From assembly GCF_964340395.1 (NCBI RefSeq), contig NC_135552.1, forward strand, positions 26,499,681 to 26,557,180: DNA of 57,500 bases. The letters are read 5' to 3'. The first letter of the stretch is position 1; every line of letters begins with the position of its first letter. This document shows positions 28,560 to 41,339 of this stretch, piece by piece. The DNA is from Glandiceps talaboti. Taxonomy: Eukaryota; Hemichordata; Enteropneusta; Spengelidae. Position numbers and translations under genes: made by a program. The notes beneath the pieces were generated by a model that saw only the letters and a program-made list of their open reading frames with translations, had not been told where the DNA came from and searched no databases.

Positions 28560-29499
28560 CTGAAACAAAGCGAGGAAAGGACACGTTATGGTTTGAATGA
28601 AATGTGCACGTTACTGACAATGTGTCTTCACTCTAATTAATATATACAATTTATGTTATTAATATAAGTAATTAAATTGTCACGCTTCAATATTTATGAA
28701 AATGTGAACCACTGGTCTTATTGATTGTGTCACTTAAAAGTCAGTAGTTTTATCCTCAAACTTTACTGCTCGTTGTTGTCAATATTCGATCGCACTAAAT
28801 CCAACCATCATCTCATTTTATCGCTTCAGGCTTTCCTTACCAAGGTTACCCCAACCTAGGTTATTCCCCCCCCCTCAAAAAAATAAAGAAAAAACAACAA
28901 CAAATGTAACGATACCAATTGTATCGGTAAATGTTAAGGGTATTTTAAGATTTGAATAGTAATGCTTTGTAACGTGTCTAAATGTAGTTGACTTTAATAT
29001 ACAGGTTACAAGCAGTTCAAAGGTGTAAGTCATATGATCTACCAAAATGTGATGAATAATTTTGGTTAAATATTAGTCATCAAATTTGAAATGGTTTTAC
29101 TTGCCACATTTCTGTGATTATTATAGTTACTGTGCTGTAACTAAAATACGCTAAAAATTGTCAAATTTACCCAAAGTCCAATTCGTTATATATCCAATTG
29201 TGTGTGTTTTCCTACTGGCGGTATACAGGATGCAGTCCAGTGCTTATTTTATGCTGACAGTCTTACTGATAAGATAAATGCTATCACGACTGATTGACGT
29301 TGATCTTAATAGAGCCGATAGCTATAAGATTACATGTAATTGGGTACACTTCTTTTTAAGTGCTTACAAATTAGATTGTCAAATTTCTAATTATTGATTT
29401 TGCCCAAATCTTTCATTTGAGCCTACGGAGGAGCATGAACATGACCTGATGACAGTTTGAAGTCTCATGAATGTCATGAATGTAGTGATCAATATATTC

Positions 29500-29660
29500 G
29501 TGTGGGTGTGTGTGTGTGTGTGTGTGTGCGTTCGTGCGTGTGCGTGTTTATGTGTGTACATGCGTATGTATGTATGTATGTATGTATGTATGTATGTATG
29601 TATGTATGTATGTATGTATTTACGTACGTACGTATGTATGTGTGTGTGTGCACGTGTGAA
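29500..29660. repeat. (TG)n-(TATG)n microsatellite
   Basis: TG run with cgtgcg interruptions, then tatg units ending in tacgtacgtacg. Confidence 0.96.
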
Positions 29661-29744
29661 TTCTGTGCAAGCTTTAATATTATATAGGAATGTATCTGTC
29701 TATGTCTTGTAAAACTCATTAATCAGATGGGTACGTACACATGC

Positions 29745-29760
29745 ACAGACAGACAGACAG

Positions 29761-29813
<53 letters not shown>

Positions 29814-29833
29814 TGCATGCATGCATGCATGCA
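29745..29833. repeat. (CAGA)n-(CA)n-(GCAT)n microsatellite
   Basis: Three adjoining short arrays lying in an intron of the minus-strand gene. Confidence 0.96.
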
Positions 29834-29961
29834 AAAACTATACATCTAATTAAATTATTCATAACAATTCTAGTTGATTAGTAGTTAGATGATTGATTAT
29901 TCTTTTGCATTCTCTATTAATTCTATTATGAAGCAAATATTTCCGTCAAACGTGCCATTAC

Positions 29962-29993
29962 CTTTGTCAATATCACATTTCTCACCTATTTCC
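29962..29993 (-). CDS. Unknown gene, third recognised exon, 32-nt microexon (residues 72-83)
   Basis: Acceptor 'ttgttttacag' and donor AAAG|GTAATG. One base completes the AG left by the preceding exon (Arg), then EIGEKCDIDK, then one base passes to the next exon. Phases match on both sides. With the next exon it creates DIDKDGYD, loosely like the start of an EF-hand loop, but position 12 is not glutamate. I do not call an EF-hand. Confidence 0.62.
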
Positions 29994-30589
29994 CTGTAAA
30001 ACAAATGGTACACATTATTATATACACAGCACAGCTAGGATGTGGATAAGTAACAACTTGTAGTCAGGGCCAACTAAAATGAATACACGTGTTGTGTTAA
30101 TAAAGCAGCCTAGATTCATAGAGTGGATATTCACAAATAACATTACCTATCCTTTATTTTATATACTTCGTATCGTATATGCTGTTCAGTAAACTGGTGA
30201 AAAAGCAATCGATTTCACAATCCCACCATAGAAGAATGGTTGATTGGATTGCATTGTGGGGCGAAACGTACAGGATACGTTATTTCTAAGAGTAATAGAA
30301 AGTGTGGGGGCAAAACGATGAAGAAGAACAGACAGGGTTGAAAGCGTTTAGAAAATATTCATTGGAGTAAAGAAATACCACTCTTGGTTGTTCCTTTTGT
30401 GATGACGTCATAACAGCATAACGGTGGTAGAACTAGAAGTAGTTCGATAAATATCAAAGCTGTACTAACTACAAGTGAAACGTGTTTTTTTTAAAAGTCT
30501 TTTAGATTTTGTTAGATATAATGCCGTACGCGTACACTGTGAACAGTATTGGATTATATGTGGCTAAATGCATTTATTTAGGATATATA

Positions 30590-30840
30590 GGATATGTTAC
30601 AATGAATCTAATCAATTTGATTTTGGGCTCTTCTCCCACCAATCAATGCCCTTGATTTGATCACGTGTTCAACCTGTTGCTTTAGATCTACCCATTATAA
30701 CATGTAAAATGCCTAATTACTGGTATTTTAAGTGAGTGTATTGTTGGTTGGTTGGTTGGTTGGTTGGTTGGTTGGTTGGCTGGCTGATGAAAAAATAATG
30801 TTCCAGTTACAGCTGGTGCAGCTTTAATTTGAGTCGAGAA
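30590..30840. repeat. Diverged interspersed repeat with (TTGG)n insert
   Basis: It shares ordered blocks with 32930-33165: 'caatttgatttt', 'ccac/ccaatca', 'tgatca', 'taattac', 'ttacagct.gtg.agct'. A (TTGG)n array sits at 30747-30778. Probably an old nonautonomous transposon. Confidence 0.5.
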
Positions 30841-30860
30841 AAAGTGTTTTAAGTTGTTAC

Positions 30861-30964
30861 CTCTTTAATGATGCCATAACAGCATTTTGGAATTGCAGCA
30901 TTCCCTCGGTCTCTTTCTCCATATCTTTCAAACGTGCTTGTTTTTCATCATCCAAATCAACGTC
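30861..30964 (-). CDS. Unknown gene, second recognised exon (residues 38-72)
   Basis: Acceptor 'tttttgttgatag' before GACGTTG and donor AAGAG|GTAAC at 30860. It enters in phase 0 and leaves with two bases (AG). It reads DVDLDDEKQARLKDMEKETE then GMLQFQNAVMASLK, an acidic, helix-forming segment with a possible short coiled coil. The lack of stops, good splice sites and phase agreement make this one of the best-supported exons in the window. Confidence 0.72.
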
Positions 30965-31149
30965 CTATCAACAAAAACGTAAAAGATTGGGAGATTAATT
31001 ACTGTAGAAACTATGCTATGTTGAAAATTATATAATTAATAAGTCATTACAAAACCTGGTAAGAATTAAGAACACTGATGCCTTCATACAAGGCACTCCT
31101 GATGTGTGTCCTACATTCCATTTTGTAATCCAGACAAGATGAAGGCGAC

Positions 31150-31575
31150 AACAAGCAACATGAGAGCACAGACCACTGAGAGAATGTTGGAGTTAGATGG
31201 GGAAAAAACCTTCCAAATTATATAGTGATAGGGCTTTTAGTGTATATGGACCAAAACTGTGCAATCACCTTCCATCTAATCTTCGGTTGATAGAGAAATT
31301 CGAATTATTCGCGGGAATTCTTAAAACGTTCATATTTCACCAATGGTATTGTTGAAGTGGTTGTGTCTTAATTTTTATGGGTTTCTAATGTCTCCTGTAT
31401 TATTATTTTTTTTAATCAAACTGTTATGATTTTATGATGTGATGTGTTTATCAGTTTTTTGTGTATTTTTTCTCTCTCTGAATCATGTTTTTAAAATTTG
31501 TTATGTGCAGACCGTTGAGACACGTGTTGTGTAATGGTTTAAACAATAATTTTTTTTATTATTATTATCATCATT
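31150..31575 (+). mobile_element. 5'-truncated LINE 3' end, degenerate
   Basis: The frame 31221-31355 reads YSDRAFSVYGPKLCNHLPSN and LRLIEKFELFAGILKTFIFH before its stop. This is the familiar C-terminal signature of many invertebrate non-LTR reverse-transcriptase proteins (RxFSxxGPKLWNxLP...FKxxLKTxLF). The tryptophan is mutated to cysteine and the frame is shifted upstream of 31221. An untranslated tail follows with 'gttgagacacgtgttgtg' and a run ending in (ATT)n. It lies in the large intron of the minus-strand gene, in opposite orientation. Confidence 0.8.
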
Positions 31576-31998
31576 ATTCACTCAAAGGTTTATGATTGAC
31601 TAATGAATCTTTATAGGCTATGCTGAAAAACCCCAAACATTAACCTTTAACCATGAATGAAACTGTCAGTATTTCTTGTTAACCATTTCTATGAAACTGT
31701 CCCCATTGTCAACTGTTACCTGTAAAGACATGTGCTTCCATGCCTAAGGCCGTATACATATGTGATTGTAACTTTGTTACATGTTAATGGATTTCAAACT
31801 GAATCTTTGGGGAAATTATTTGACCGAGATGTGTGGGATGGGATTAATTTCTATTTTGAATTTTGTTATTGACATGACGATGGGTAAGAATACTGGGTTA
31901 GTAACAAGGCTGTAGATTACAAAGTTGATTTTCTGGGGAAAAACCTAAAAGCTGGTCGAATTCGAAGTATAACGTCGTTATAGTAAAGGTTCTCGTCG

Positions 31999-32099
31999 AT
32001 TTACTGTGTTAGCAGAACACTTTTGGGTAACCAATCAATTAGTTTGTCTAAGGCGCAAAGGCCGGTTTGCCCAAAAGTGTCCTATTCAAAACAGTAAAT
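31999..32099. repeat. Short foldback sequence
   Basis: Two nested stems: 'atttactgt' (31999-32007) with 'acagtaaat' (32091-32099), and 'acacttttggg' (32017-32027) with 'cccaaaagtgt' (32070-32080). About 40 bases lie between the inner arms. Possibly a small MITE remnant. Confidence 0.6.
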
Positions 32100-32929
32100 G
32101 ACCTCTCACCCATACTATAACTATCGGTTATCATATGTTGGTATATTGTTTTCAGGTGTCACAAACGTTGTTAATTAAGTATCTGCACATGTAGTTGCTG
32201 CTGGTGTAATCAAGTTGTAAGACTACACATCAGAACGTCGCTGAATAAGGCTAAAGGAAGATGGCATTGCCTAGCCGCGACTACTATGCAAACCCCTTCT
32301 ATGGGATACATCTTACATCAATGCCATTTGCAAAGGTTTTGTGGCAAGGAGCGAAAATAGTGTATATTGAAGTCTGATCTTACTTCATGTATACAAGATA
32401 TATCTAACAGTTGAGAAATAAAAAGGACAGAACAAACATTATTTGGACAGTACAGTACTGAGGCCAACAAAATCAGAAGACTTCATCGAGAAGCACGTAA
32501 TACTAGGCTTTGAAATTTAGAAAGGGTGTCATAGGTGCTTCATTAATATTCTGACACCTTTCCTGTGTAGAACAAGAGTCGTTAATATCGACAGTTATAG
32601 TTTATTGGACGGATTCTTAATATCAAAGCAGTACAGCATGAATTACTTCCATCGAAATTCGATACGGTGTCTTCCTATAATCCTAAAGGTCACCCTTTCT
32701 GAAATATTTAATAGAAATGTACTTGCAATGCAATTAAGTTTGGGTTAATTTCCTTACTTATATATAGTTATTACTTGAATAAGGAACATTATAAAGTAAG
32801 AATTAATTTCTATAAAAAATATTTAACATCTTTGAAGCGGCACTTGTTGCAAGTGGAACTTTAAAAAAAAATGATTTGTTAGATATACTGACTTACTCAT
32901 AATATCGTACAGGCAGAACAGTTTGGAAT

Positions 32930-33165
32930 CACCTATGTGTATATGTATTTGTACAGCTGCACACATAATATGGTACAGTAACAAGAAATAATCAAATTGA
33001 TTTTTGTGGGTTCGCATCCACAAATCAGCACCCCTAGTGCGATCATGATCTACTTCTAGATACAATCGACCTCTAACAATGTCTAATTATTCGTATTTTT
33101 ATATTTTTGTCAGAATAGATTACTGATTGTCTGATCTAATTACAGCTAGTGAAGCTCTGAGGACC
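32930..33165. repeat. Diverged interspersed repeat, partner of 30590-30840
   Basis: Same block order as 30590-30840, without the (TTGG)n array. The minus-strand frame here (LEVDHDRTRGADLWMRTHKN) is probably incidental. Confidence 0.45.
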
Positions 33166-35405
<2,240 letters not shown>

Positions 35406-35750
35406 TTTTTTGACTATGTGGCAAGATGTAGACATTATCATGTACTTCTTGAAAACAGAACAGAAATTTGTTGGATGCCACATTTGTTTTTGCGCTTATC
35501 AATGAATTGTGTATCAGCTCTGTCATCATATGTGGACTATTTTGTACTCTCTCAATCTCACCATGTGGAGCGCCATACCACTGTAAATCAATGTTACAGT
35601 AAAGTTAGTAATAACTCATGCACTTTTATCTATGGCTATTGTGGCAAATATTATGTCACACTCACTGTATTCGGGAGTCTGCATAAAAGAATGGTCCAGT
35701 TGAACACATTCACTAGCTTGGTTGGAGGTTGCCTATTGCTTTATCTTTAA
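35406..35750 (+). pseudogene. Degenerate bursicon-like cystine-knot frame
   Basis: Open from 35406 with no proper ATG start. Counting the GTG at 35418 as codon 1, cysteines lie at 4, 18, 31, 59, 68, 75 and 105. C4-x13-C18 has the same spacing as the first two knot cysteines of the 20281 gene. CVSALSSY at 31-38 aligns with CRGSCTSY but has Leu for Cys and Ser/Ala for the ring glycine. VTLTVFGS-LHKR parallels VTIGLRCP-RLRN. The terminal CLLL replaces CMCR. Several bridge cysteines are therefore missing. It is best read as a decayed or strongly diverged relative of the knot genes at 20281 and 42684. It lies inside the large intron of the minus-strand gene. Confidence 0.4.
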
Positions 35751-36113
35751 ACTTTTAACTTTTCCTGTCTCACACTCTCTTGCTTTGTTTTAAAAAGAAT
35801 ACTATTTTACGAGCAGACGACATTTCGAAGAATGTAGTACAAAATCTCTATGGCAGTGTAAGTCGATGTACAGCATACAACATTCACCGCGACTATTGGG
35901 CTCCACATGACTGGCACTTGCTTTTTAATTCACTTAATATTTTAATAATCTTCTAGCCAAACTTCACCAAGGTTGTCTTAAAATTAACAGGTATATATCA
36001 TTAAGGGTGTCAGCTTTCAAAACATCGATTAACGAATATTTCAATCAATTTGAGCCTCCGCCTTACAAGACTTAGTATCGCTATTGGTCATGCATATTGG
36101 CATTGTTCAAATT

Positions 36114-36143
36114 AACAACAACAACAACAACAACAACAACAAC
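36114..36143. repeat. (CAA)n followed by a C-rich tract
   Basis: Ten CAA triplets, then 'ccccaccccccacccccc' to about 36161. Confidence 0.93.
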
Positions 36144-36552
36144 CCCACCCCCCACCCCCCGCCGGGATCTTACTACCTGTTAGTAGCCCATGGAATTATG
36201 ATCAAGATGTCACACTTTCAACAGAGTGAATACAGAAACTACTACACTGTTATTCACTCTTTTTCGATATTTCATTCAATCATATTTTTATTTGATTTTC
36301 AACCGAAAATATCAAGATTGGCAGTTATTTTTGTGAAGGTAGTCGAGTTAGATTAAATTTACCTACACGGCTATTTTACCGAGTTTCCCAACCAACATTA
36401 GAGTAATCAGTATAAATATTGGATACTATGCAAGCTTTACCTTATTTTCCCGTGTTACCATGGTTACCAAACTTTAGCAACAACAGTTGGAGAATGAAAC
36501 TATACATGGAGAATTAAGCTATAGATGAAGTCAATATTTTCCCCCTACATAC

Positions 36553-36676
36553 CTGTGCATACACATTGTAGGTTGGGTTATAAGTCTGCTTCTTCAGCTC
36601 CAAAGACTCACTACTTTCATCTTCAACAGCTAAATAAACGTTGTCAACTCTTGCATCAACCATATTCGTAGTATTA
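36553..36676 (-). CDS. Unknown gene, exon with the start codon (residues 1-37)
   Basis: The exon lies between acceptor 'ccttttcag' (36677-36678) and donor GCACAG|GTATGT (36552). Thirteen untranslated bases precede ATG at 36663-36661, so a further 5' untranslated exon is implied. It reads MVDARVDNVYLAVEDESSES then LELKKQTYNPTYNVYAQ. NPTY at residues 29-32 fits the NPxY consensus bound by PTB domains in endocytic or signalling tails, but no membrane helix has been seen. The four recognised exons join without a phase conflict into 104 residues. I do not recognise the family. Confidence 0.7.
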
Positions 36677-36839
36677 CTGAAAAGGAAATTGTAATTTAGA
36701 TATATAAAGCGCCTGACAGAGCCACGGTGCTGCTCTATTTCCAGCCAGCACAATTTGTTATAAAATGTAGACACAAACAAACAAATAAACAATGCGGTTG
36801 TCCGATTTTCTAAACCTAATGCGATTTTTTTGAAGTGAA

Positions 36840-37112
36840 TATGCAAATAATATCATTAATATTCATTGAAAGACTACCTAGTGCATTATTCATATATGAA
36901 ATTGTATTATGTATGCAATTTTTAGTACGCTTTGTTGCCTTTAGTCACATGCCTATAGCAATATACAGTAATACATATGAAATAATCAGCCACAGAACAC
37001 AGAGGAAAGATATATGCAATATCTAGGCTATTAATTTTTCAAATTGTCAGGTGAAATTCTTGATTATAGACTGCCTAACCATTAATAATGCAAATTACTC
37101 ATACATCATGCT
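36840..37112. repeat. Interspersed repeat with ATTATGCAAAT-type motifs, left part
   Basis: Sequence with recurrent 'tatgcaaat' or 'aatgcaaatta' motifs, like 37508-38090 and 41340-41690. It is interrupted by the MITE at 37113-37507, because the direct repeats flanking the MITE lie within it. Confidence 0.5.
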
Positions 37113-37507
37113 AGTTCCTGAGTAATCTGATTAAAATCCGATGTAGATGTTGGCTAGTCATTCATTGCTATTTTACCTTCGTTATTTTGCCTGAATTGAC
37201 CTTCGTGGTATAGTTGAAACATTTAGAACATTGTCAGCTACATGTGCTTATGCACACGGAGAACGTGATTTTGTAGTGTCCGTGTCCGTTTGTAGTTTCA
37301 TTCGATCCTAATGTAAGGTCGCTTTTGATTGGCTACCGGCACGGGCTAGCTAGAACGGCGTGGGCATGGGCGCCAGTTCAGATGTAGAGGAGGCGATCAG
37401 GATAAAAACGTAAACATGTATCAATTCAGGCAAAATAACAAAGATAAAATAGCAATGAACGATTAGCCGACATCTACATCGGATTTTAATCAGATTGGTT
37501 CCTGGGT
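37113..37507. mobile_element. MITE with 76-bp terminal inverted repeats and 11-bp target duplication
   Basis: Left TIR 37124-37199 begins 'aatctgattaaaatccgatg'. Right TIR 37421-37496 is its reverse complement with about six mismatches. Immediately outside are 'agttcctgagt' (37113-37123) and 'ggttcctgggt' (37497-37507), an 11-bp direct repeat with two mismatches. The 221-bp interior has no coding frame and is more GC-rich. Long TIRs plus a 9-11-bp target duplication are typical of Mutator-like nonautonomous elements. Confidence 0.8.
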
Positions 37508-38094
37508 GACAATCGGTAAATTTCATTGATTATGCAAATTATAAATGTAAGCAACACCACTCATATCAATGCCACATTTTGAGAAAGTATCACATACATA
37601 TCTTAGCTACATATCATATCACGATATATCCCTTCATTTGTAAATATCTTTAATTATGCAAAGTAGGGAGATATATGCAAGTCGTATTTAGTATATCCTT
37701 GGGCATATGTGCATATGACATCACCAAGATATCCTCCATGTGAGATAGAATCCTAAACTACCATATTTGGCAGAGTACGGTATATCTCTAAATTGATTTA
37801 AGCAATTGACTCAATGGAATTACAAGTTACATCAACAAGGTTTATAGGATACATGTATTTTTAACTAAAGTGTGTAACAAATCACGTTAAACTTGAAGCG
37901 TAAACTTGAAGCATATACATTCTTAAGATATTACCTAATTATCTAAAATTATTATTTATGCAAATATCTCATCACTATCTATGTAATTTTTACCAAAGCT
38001 TAATCAGTTTTTACGAATTTCATATAGGTGTGTAAACTGTGTATTAAGTTTCATTAGAATTGACGCAGTCGTTTCAGAGATATGGTGTCCACAC
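37508..38094. repeat. Interspersed repeat with recurrent TATGCAAAT, right part
   Basis: Continues the host repeat of the MITE. It contains 'gattatgcaaattata', 'taattatgcaaag' and 'atttatgcaaat'. It ends 'gtcgtttcagagatatggtg' directly against an (ACAG)n array, a typical transposon-to-microsatellite junction. Confidence 0.5.
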
Positions 38095-38221
<127 letters not shown>

Positions 38222-38797
38222 TACAACATTATCCTTCCTTACACACTGTGGGAACTATTGAACATATTGCTACTTTAAAAAATCCGACATGGTATTTACA
38301 AATGAGGTTTTGTGCGACAGGACAATTTTCATAGGCATATCCATTCGACGGCCATCTGAAAACATATAATATCGATGCACGTCTTTTCAAAACCACAAAC
38401 GATAAGACATTCATGCGCATATATATATATATTCATTTTGTAATATTATAATATTATTGTAACCGTTCTGAAGTATACAAATAGAAAGAGTAGGCGCTCA
38501 TTTGAAGGTCTCGTGTAAACAAGGAAATGTATGCTAATTAGGTTAAAGTAATACTAGTTGCCTAGCAACGCTGGTGCTGTATTGTTTCAATCTGACAACA
38601 TCACTGAGCATTCGAAGGTACATTTGTTATTTTGAGGAAATTTAGAATACAGATTTCCTCCTTCGCATCAACCTGTATTCGGGAAATAGCCGATAAAATG
38701 CTGCTATTTTTTCTCAAAAAGGAGTGTTCTTTTTATTTATTGATGATGTAAAGAAATGTACATGGTGACATCGAAGCAATCGCATTTATTCCGAGTG

Positions 38798-38994
38798 TTA
38801 TTTGGATGTTTTCTCCATGTCAAGATATCTGCGGTGGACATGACATCCAGCGAAAAACAAACCCTTCATAACACCAAGTAATCCAATCCAATAATCGTAA
38901 TCGACAAGCTGGTATTCAATGCGATATCCAATGAACGCATTGTTAAGGTGATTCATAGCAACGATGTGCGGTGTACGGTGATCAGGTTTCGCTT
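38798..38994 (-). CDS. Unknown gene, terminal exon with stop and poly(A) signal
   Basis: Acceptor 'ctgatgacag' at 38995-38996. The exon completes the G left by the upstream exon (GAA) and runs for 64 further residues: AKPDHRTPHIVAMNHLNNAF, IGYRIEYQLVDYDYWIGLLG, VMKGLFFAGCHVHRRYLDME, KTSK, stop at 38798-38800. AATAAA follows on the minus strand at 38785-38790, eight bases after the stop. The segment YWIGLLGVMKGLFFAGC is moderately hydrophobic and could be a membrane-dipping helix. I recognise no family. Composition, splice phase and poly(A) signal together make it a convincing real exon. Confidence 0.6.
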
Positions 38995-39119
38995 CTGTCA
39001 TCAGATAAATAGACACGAGGACTGTTCGTTGTAATATGACGCGTTTCTTGCATTTCCAACTTGATAATCACGTAATAATTCTAAACTAAGGCTTCCCAGT
39101 GTACAATTAATTACCTTAC

Positions 39120-39296
39120 CTTGTTCACGGTTTACTTCAGATGTAGTCTCTTTCTTATCTCGGTAGATACTCAGAGGCTGAAGGAACCTGTTCCAAAATG
39201 GCCGACTAAGCTTACTGTAGGTGACGTCAAGTCGCTTATCAAAATGCAAGCGTGTTGATGCCAACGTCGGTTGATGACTGTAGTTATATCTTTTTA
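39120..39296 (-). CDS. Unknown gene, penultimate exon
   Basis: Donor CAAG|GTAAGG (39119 downward) is near-perfect. A likely acceptor, 'atgcaattcag', lies at 39297-39298. It reads KRYNYSHQPTLASTRLHFDK, RLDVTYSKLSRPFWNRFLQP, LSIYRDKKETTSEVNREQ. It enters in phase 2 and ends in phase 1, matching the terminal exon at 38994. It contains no ATG, so at least one more upstream exon is needed; none was identified. TGACGTCA at 39222-39229 lies within the exon. If the exon were instead first and untranslated, that site could be promoter-proximal, but the open frame argues for coding. Confidence 0.52.
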
Positions 39297-39767
39297 CTGA
39301 ATTGCATTATTGAATTATTGATTCAGAGATACGAAACAAGCCTGCAGTGTGATGTATCGAAAGATGAAATCTAGACAAATACGGCGTATTCACTGTTTAA
39401 TACTGTAACAATAGAACGCTGTCATAATACTCCGTAACAATGCCTTTATGGAGTTGACCGGCTATATACATATATGATTAACATAATCAAACATCGTGAG
39501 CTTAAAGCTTCATTGAATAATGAAAAACGTGCAGATTGTTAAAATTTAATGAAATTATTAACACACTGGCACAATATTATGGTGTTCGTAAAATTACGCG
39601 ATAAGGGTCATCATCAGTCAGACAAACATATTTAAACAATAACGCCTCTTCTGGGAGTGGTTATTGTCATAAATATGTCAGGTTGAAATATTTTAGCGAG
39701 AAGGACTGTACATTATAAATATAGTGGCTGATATGCTGGTTTTTGTGTATTTCTTACGAAACAGATT

Positions 39768-39842
39768 ATGTATGTATGTATGTATGTATGTATGTATGTA
39801 TGTATGTATGTATGTATGTATGTATGTATGTATGTATGTATG

Positions 39843-39871
<29 letters not shown>
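39768..39871. repeat. (TATG)n microsatellite
   Basis: About 26 uninterrupted units, ending against the Penelope-like fragment at 'gtaactcggtgag'. Confidence 0.98.
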
Positions 39872-39873
<2 letters not shown>

Positions 39874-40010
39874 CTCGGTGAGTATCAATCTGCTAAGAAA
39901 GTGTTCTATACCGCAGTGGCAGAGCGGAATAGTTTTGGTAGTACTGGAACTCTTTCTTGGTTGTAACTCGTAGTTCCACGCATAGTGCGATCATCAGACA
40001 ACTGGTTTCT
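39870..40010 (-). mobile_element. Penelope-like element terminal fragment, copy 1
   Basis: 'gtaactcggtgagtatcaat' starts a block of about 130 bp that recurs at 48553-48750 with about 94% identity by eye. On the minus strand it contains a hammerhead-like motif. This combination (short repeated terminal segment, minimal hammerhead, junction with microsatellite) is known for the pLTRs of Penelope-like retroelements and for the related retrozymes. No reverse transcriptase or GIY-YIG sequence was found in the window, so the class assignment rests on the ribozyme and context. Confidence 0.55.
39960..40002 (-). ncRNA. Hammerhead ribozyme-like motif (type I, minimal), copy 1
   Basis: Read on the minus strand: stem I 5' arm GUUGU, core CUGAUGA, stem II CGCA-CUA-UGCG, then GGAA where GAAA is expected, a three-pair stem III with loop ACG, UU at the cleavage position, and stem I 3' arm ACAAC. 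Stem I pairs perfectly. One core base is changed (A to G) and the pair next to the core in stem II is U-U, not G-C. This copy is therefore probably inactive. The second copy at 48580-48622 keeps the GAAA. Confidence 0.6.
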
Positions 40011-40147
40011 ACTCTCTGGGTGTGCTGTTTATATAGAGTGCAGACAATAGAAATATCATCACTATTGTCTGTGTTGGTGGGTTGGTGCTGTGTGTGTGGA
40101 GTTGTTTGTTGTTATTGTGTGAGTTATTGGGTGCGGACCAGTAGGTC

Positions 40148-40659
40148 TATGTATGGATGTATGTATGTATGTATGTATGTATGTATGTATGTATGTATGT
40201 ATGTATGTGTGTGTGTATGTATGTATGTATGTATGTATGTATGTATGAATGTATGTATGTATAGGTGTATGTATGTATGTATGTATGTATGTATGTATGT
40301 ATGTATGTATGTATGTATGTATGTATGTATGTATGTATGTATAGGTGTATGTATGTATAGGTGTATGTATGTATGTATGTATGTATGGATGTATGTATGT
40401 ATGTATGTATGTATGTATGTATGTATGTATGTATGTATGTATGTATGTATGTATAACAGTGATATATAACAAATCAGTTACATATCACTGTTACATACAC
40501 ACATACATACATACATACATACATACATACATACATACATACATACATACATACATACATACATACATACATACATAGGTGTATGTATGTATGTATGTAT
40601 GTATGTATGTATGTATGTATGTATGTATGTATGTATGTATGTGTTTGTGTGTTTGTGAA

Positions 40660-40697
<38 letters not shown>
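40148..40697. repeat. Inverted (TATG)n / (CATA)n / (TATG)n complex
   Basis: A TATG array to about 40453 with 'ataggtg' interruptions is followed by 'taacagtgatat', a short spacer, and 'atatcactgtta'. Then comes a CATA array (40496-40577), a switch back to TATG at 'ataggtgtatg', and a TG tail. The arms are mutually complementary over at least 80 bp. Confidence 0.95.
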
Positions 40698-40698
<1 letters not shown>

Positions 40699-41339
40699 AA
40701 AATGGAAACAGATTAGTTAATTATGAAAGTAACGATAATCCATAATTCCAAGGCACTACATGTTATTATGACGTTCAATATAAACAGGTGTACCGACAGC
40801 CTTACAGCATTATAAACCTGATGTCATTATTCGATATGATGTTAATCGATTGTCACCTATAAATCAATGTACATTGTTTTCTAAATATAGATATTGGTAT
40901 GAAAACATTCTCCTATAGATTACGAGGAGTAGATTAAAGAACAGAGGAGGAGCATGATCGTGACTTTTATATTTCCAATATAAAGACAGCACGAAAGTGC
41001 TAATTATACAAGTGAGTTATTATGTAGAGTAATATATATGCAACGGTTTAGAATTTAGATCATCAACTGACATACTAACAAAAGCCGACGACCTTTGATG
41101 AGAGAATTGTCTTACTGACTAATAATTCATGGCATCATTAGTATTTCCACAACATTTGGCGAAATCCATGGTCATGTGGTACATGTTGCATGATATTCTG
41201 AGCTAACAATGGAACGTATATTCTCCAATGGTAAATGTGGTTAATTGTGCACGTCTAATATCTAACAAAAGGGGGATATACATAAATGACATTGATCAAA
41301 TTAGGTGTATTCTGAGCAACAGTTGATAAGGTCTAACCG
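40698..41339. other. Gene-free stretch
   Basis: AT-rich sequence. No supported gene. Confidence 0.45.

Noticed and set aside
28559-29962. EF-hand loop DIDKDGYDVTER across the third and fourth exons of the minus-strand gene
   Set aside because: Only the first half of the loop fits. Position 8 is not hydrophobic and position 12 is not Glu/Asp.
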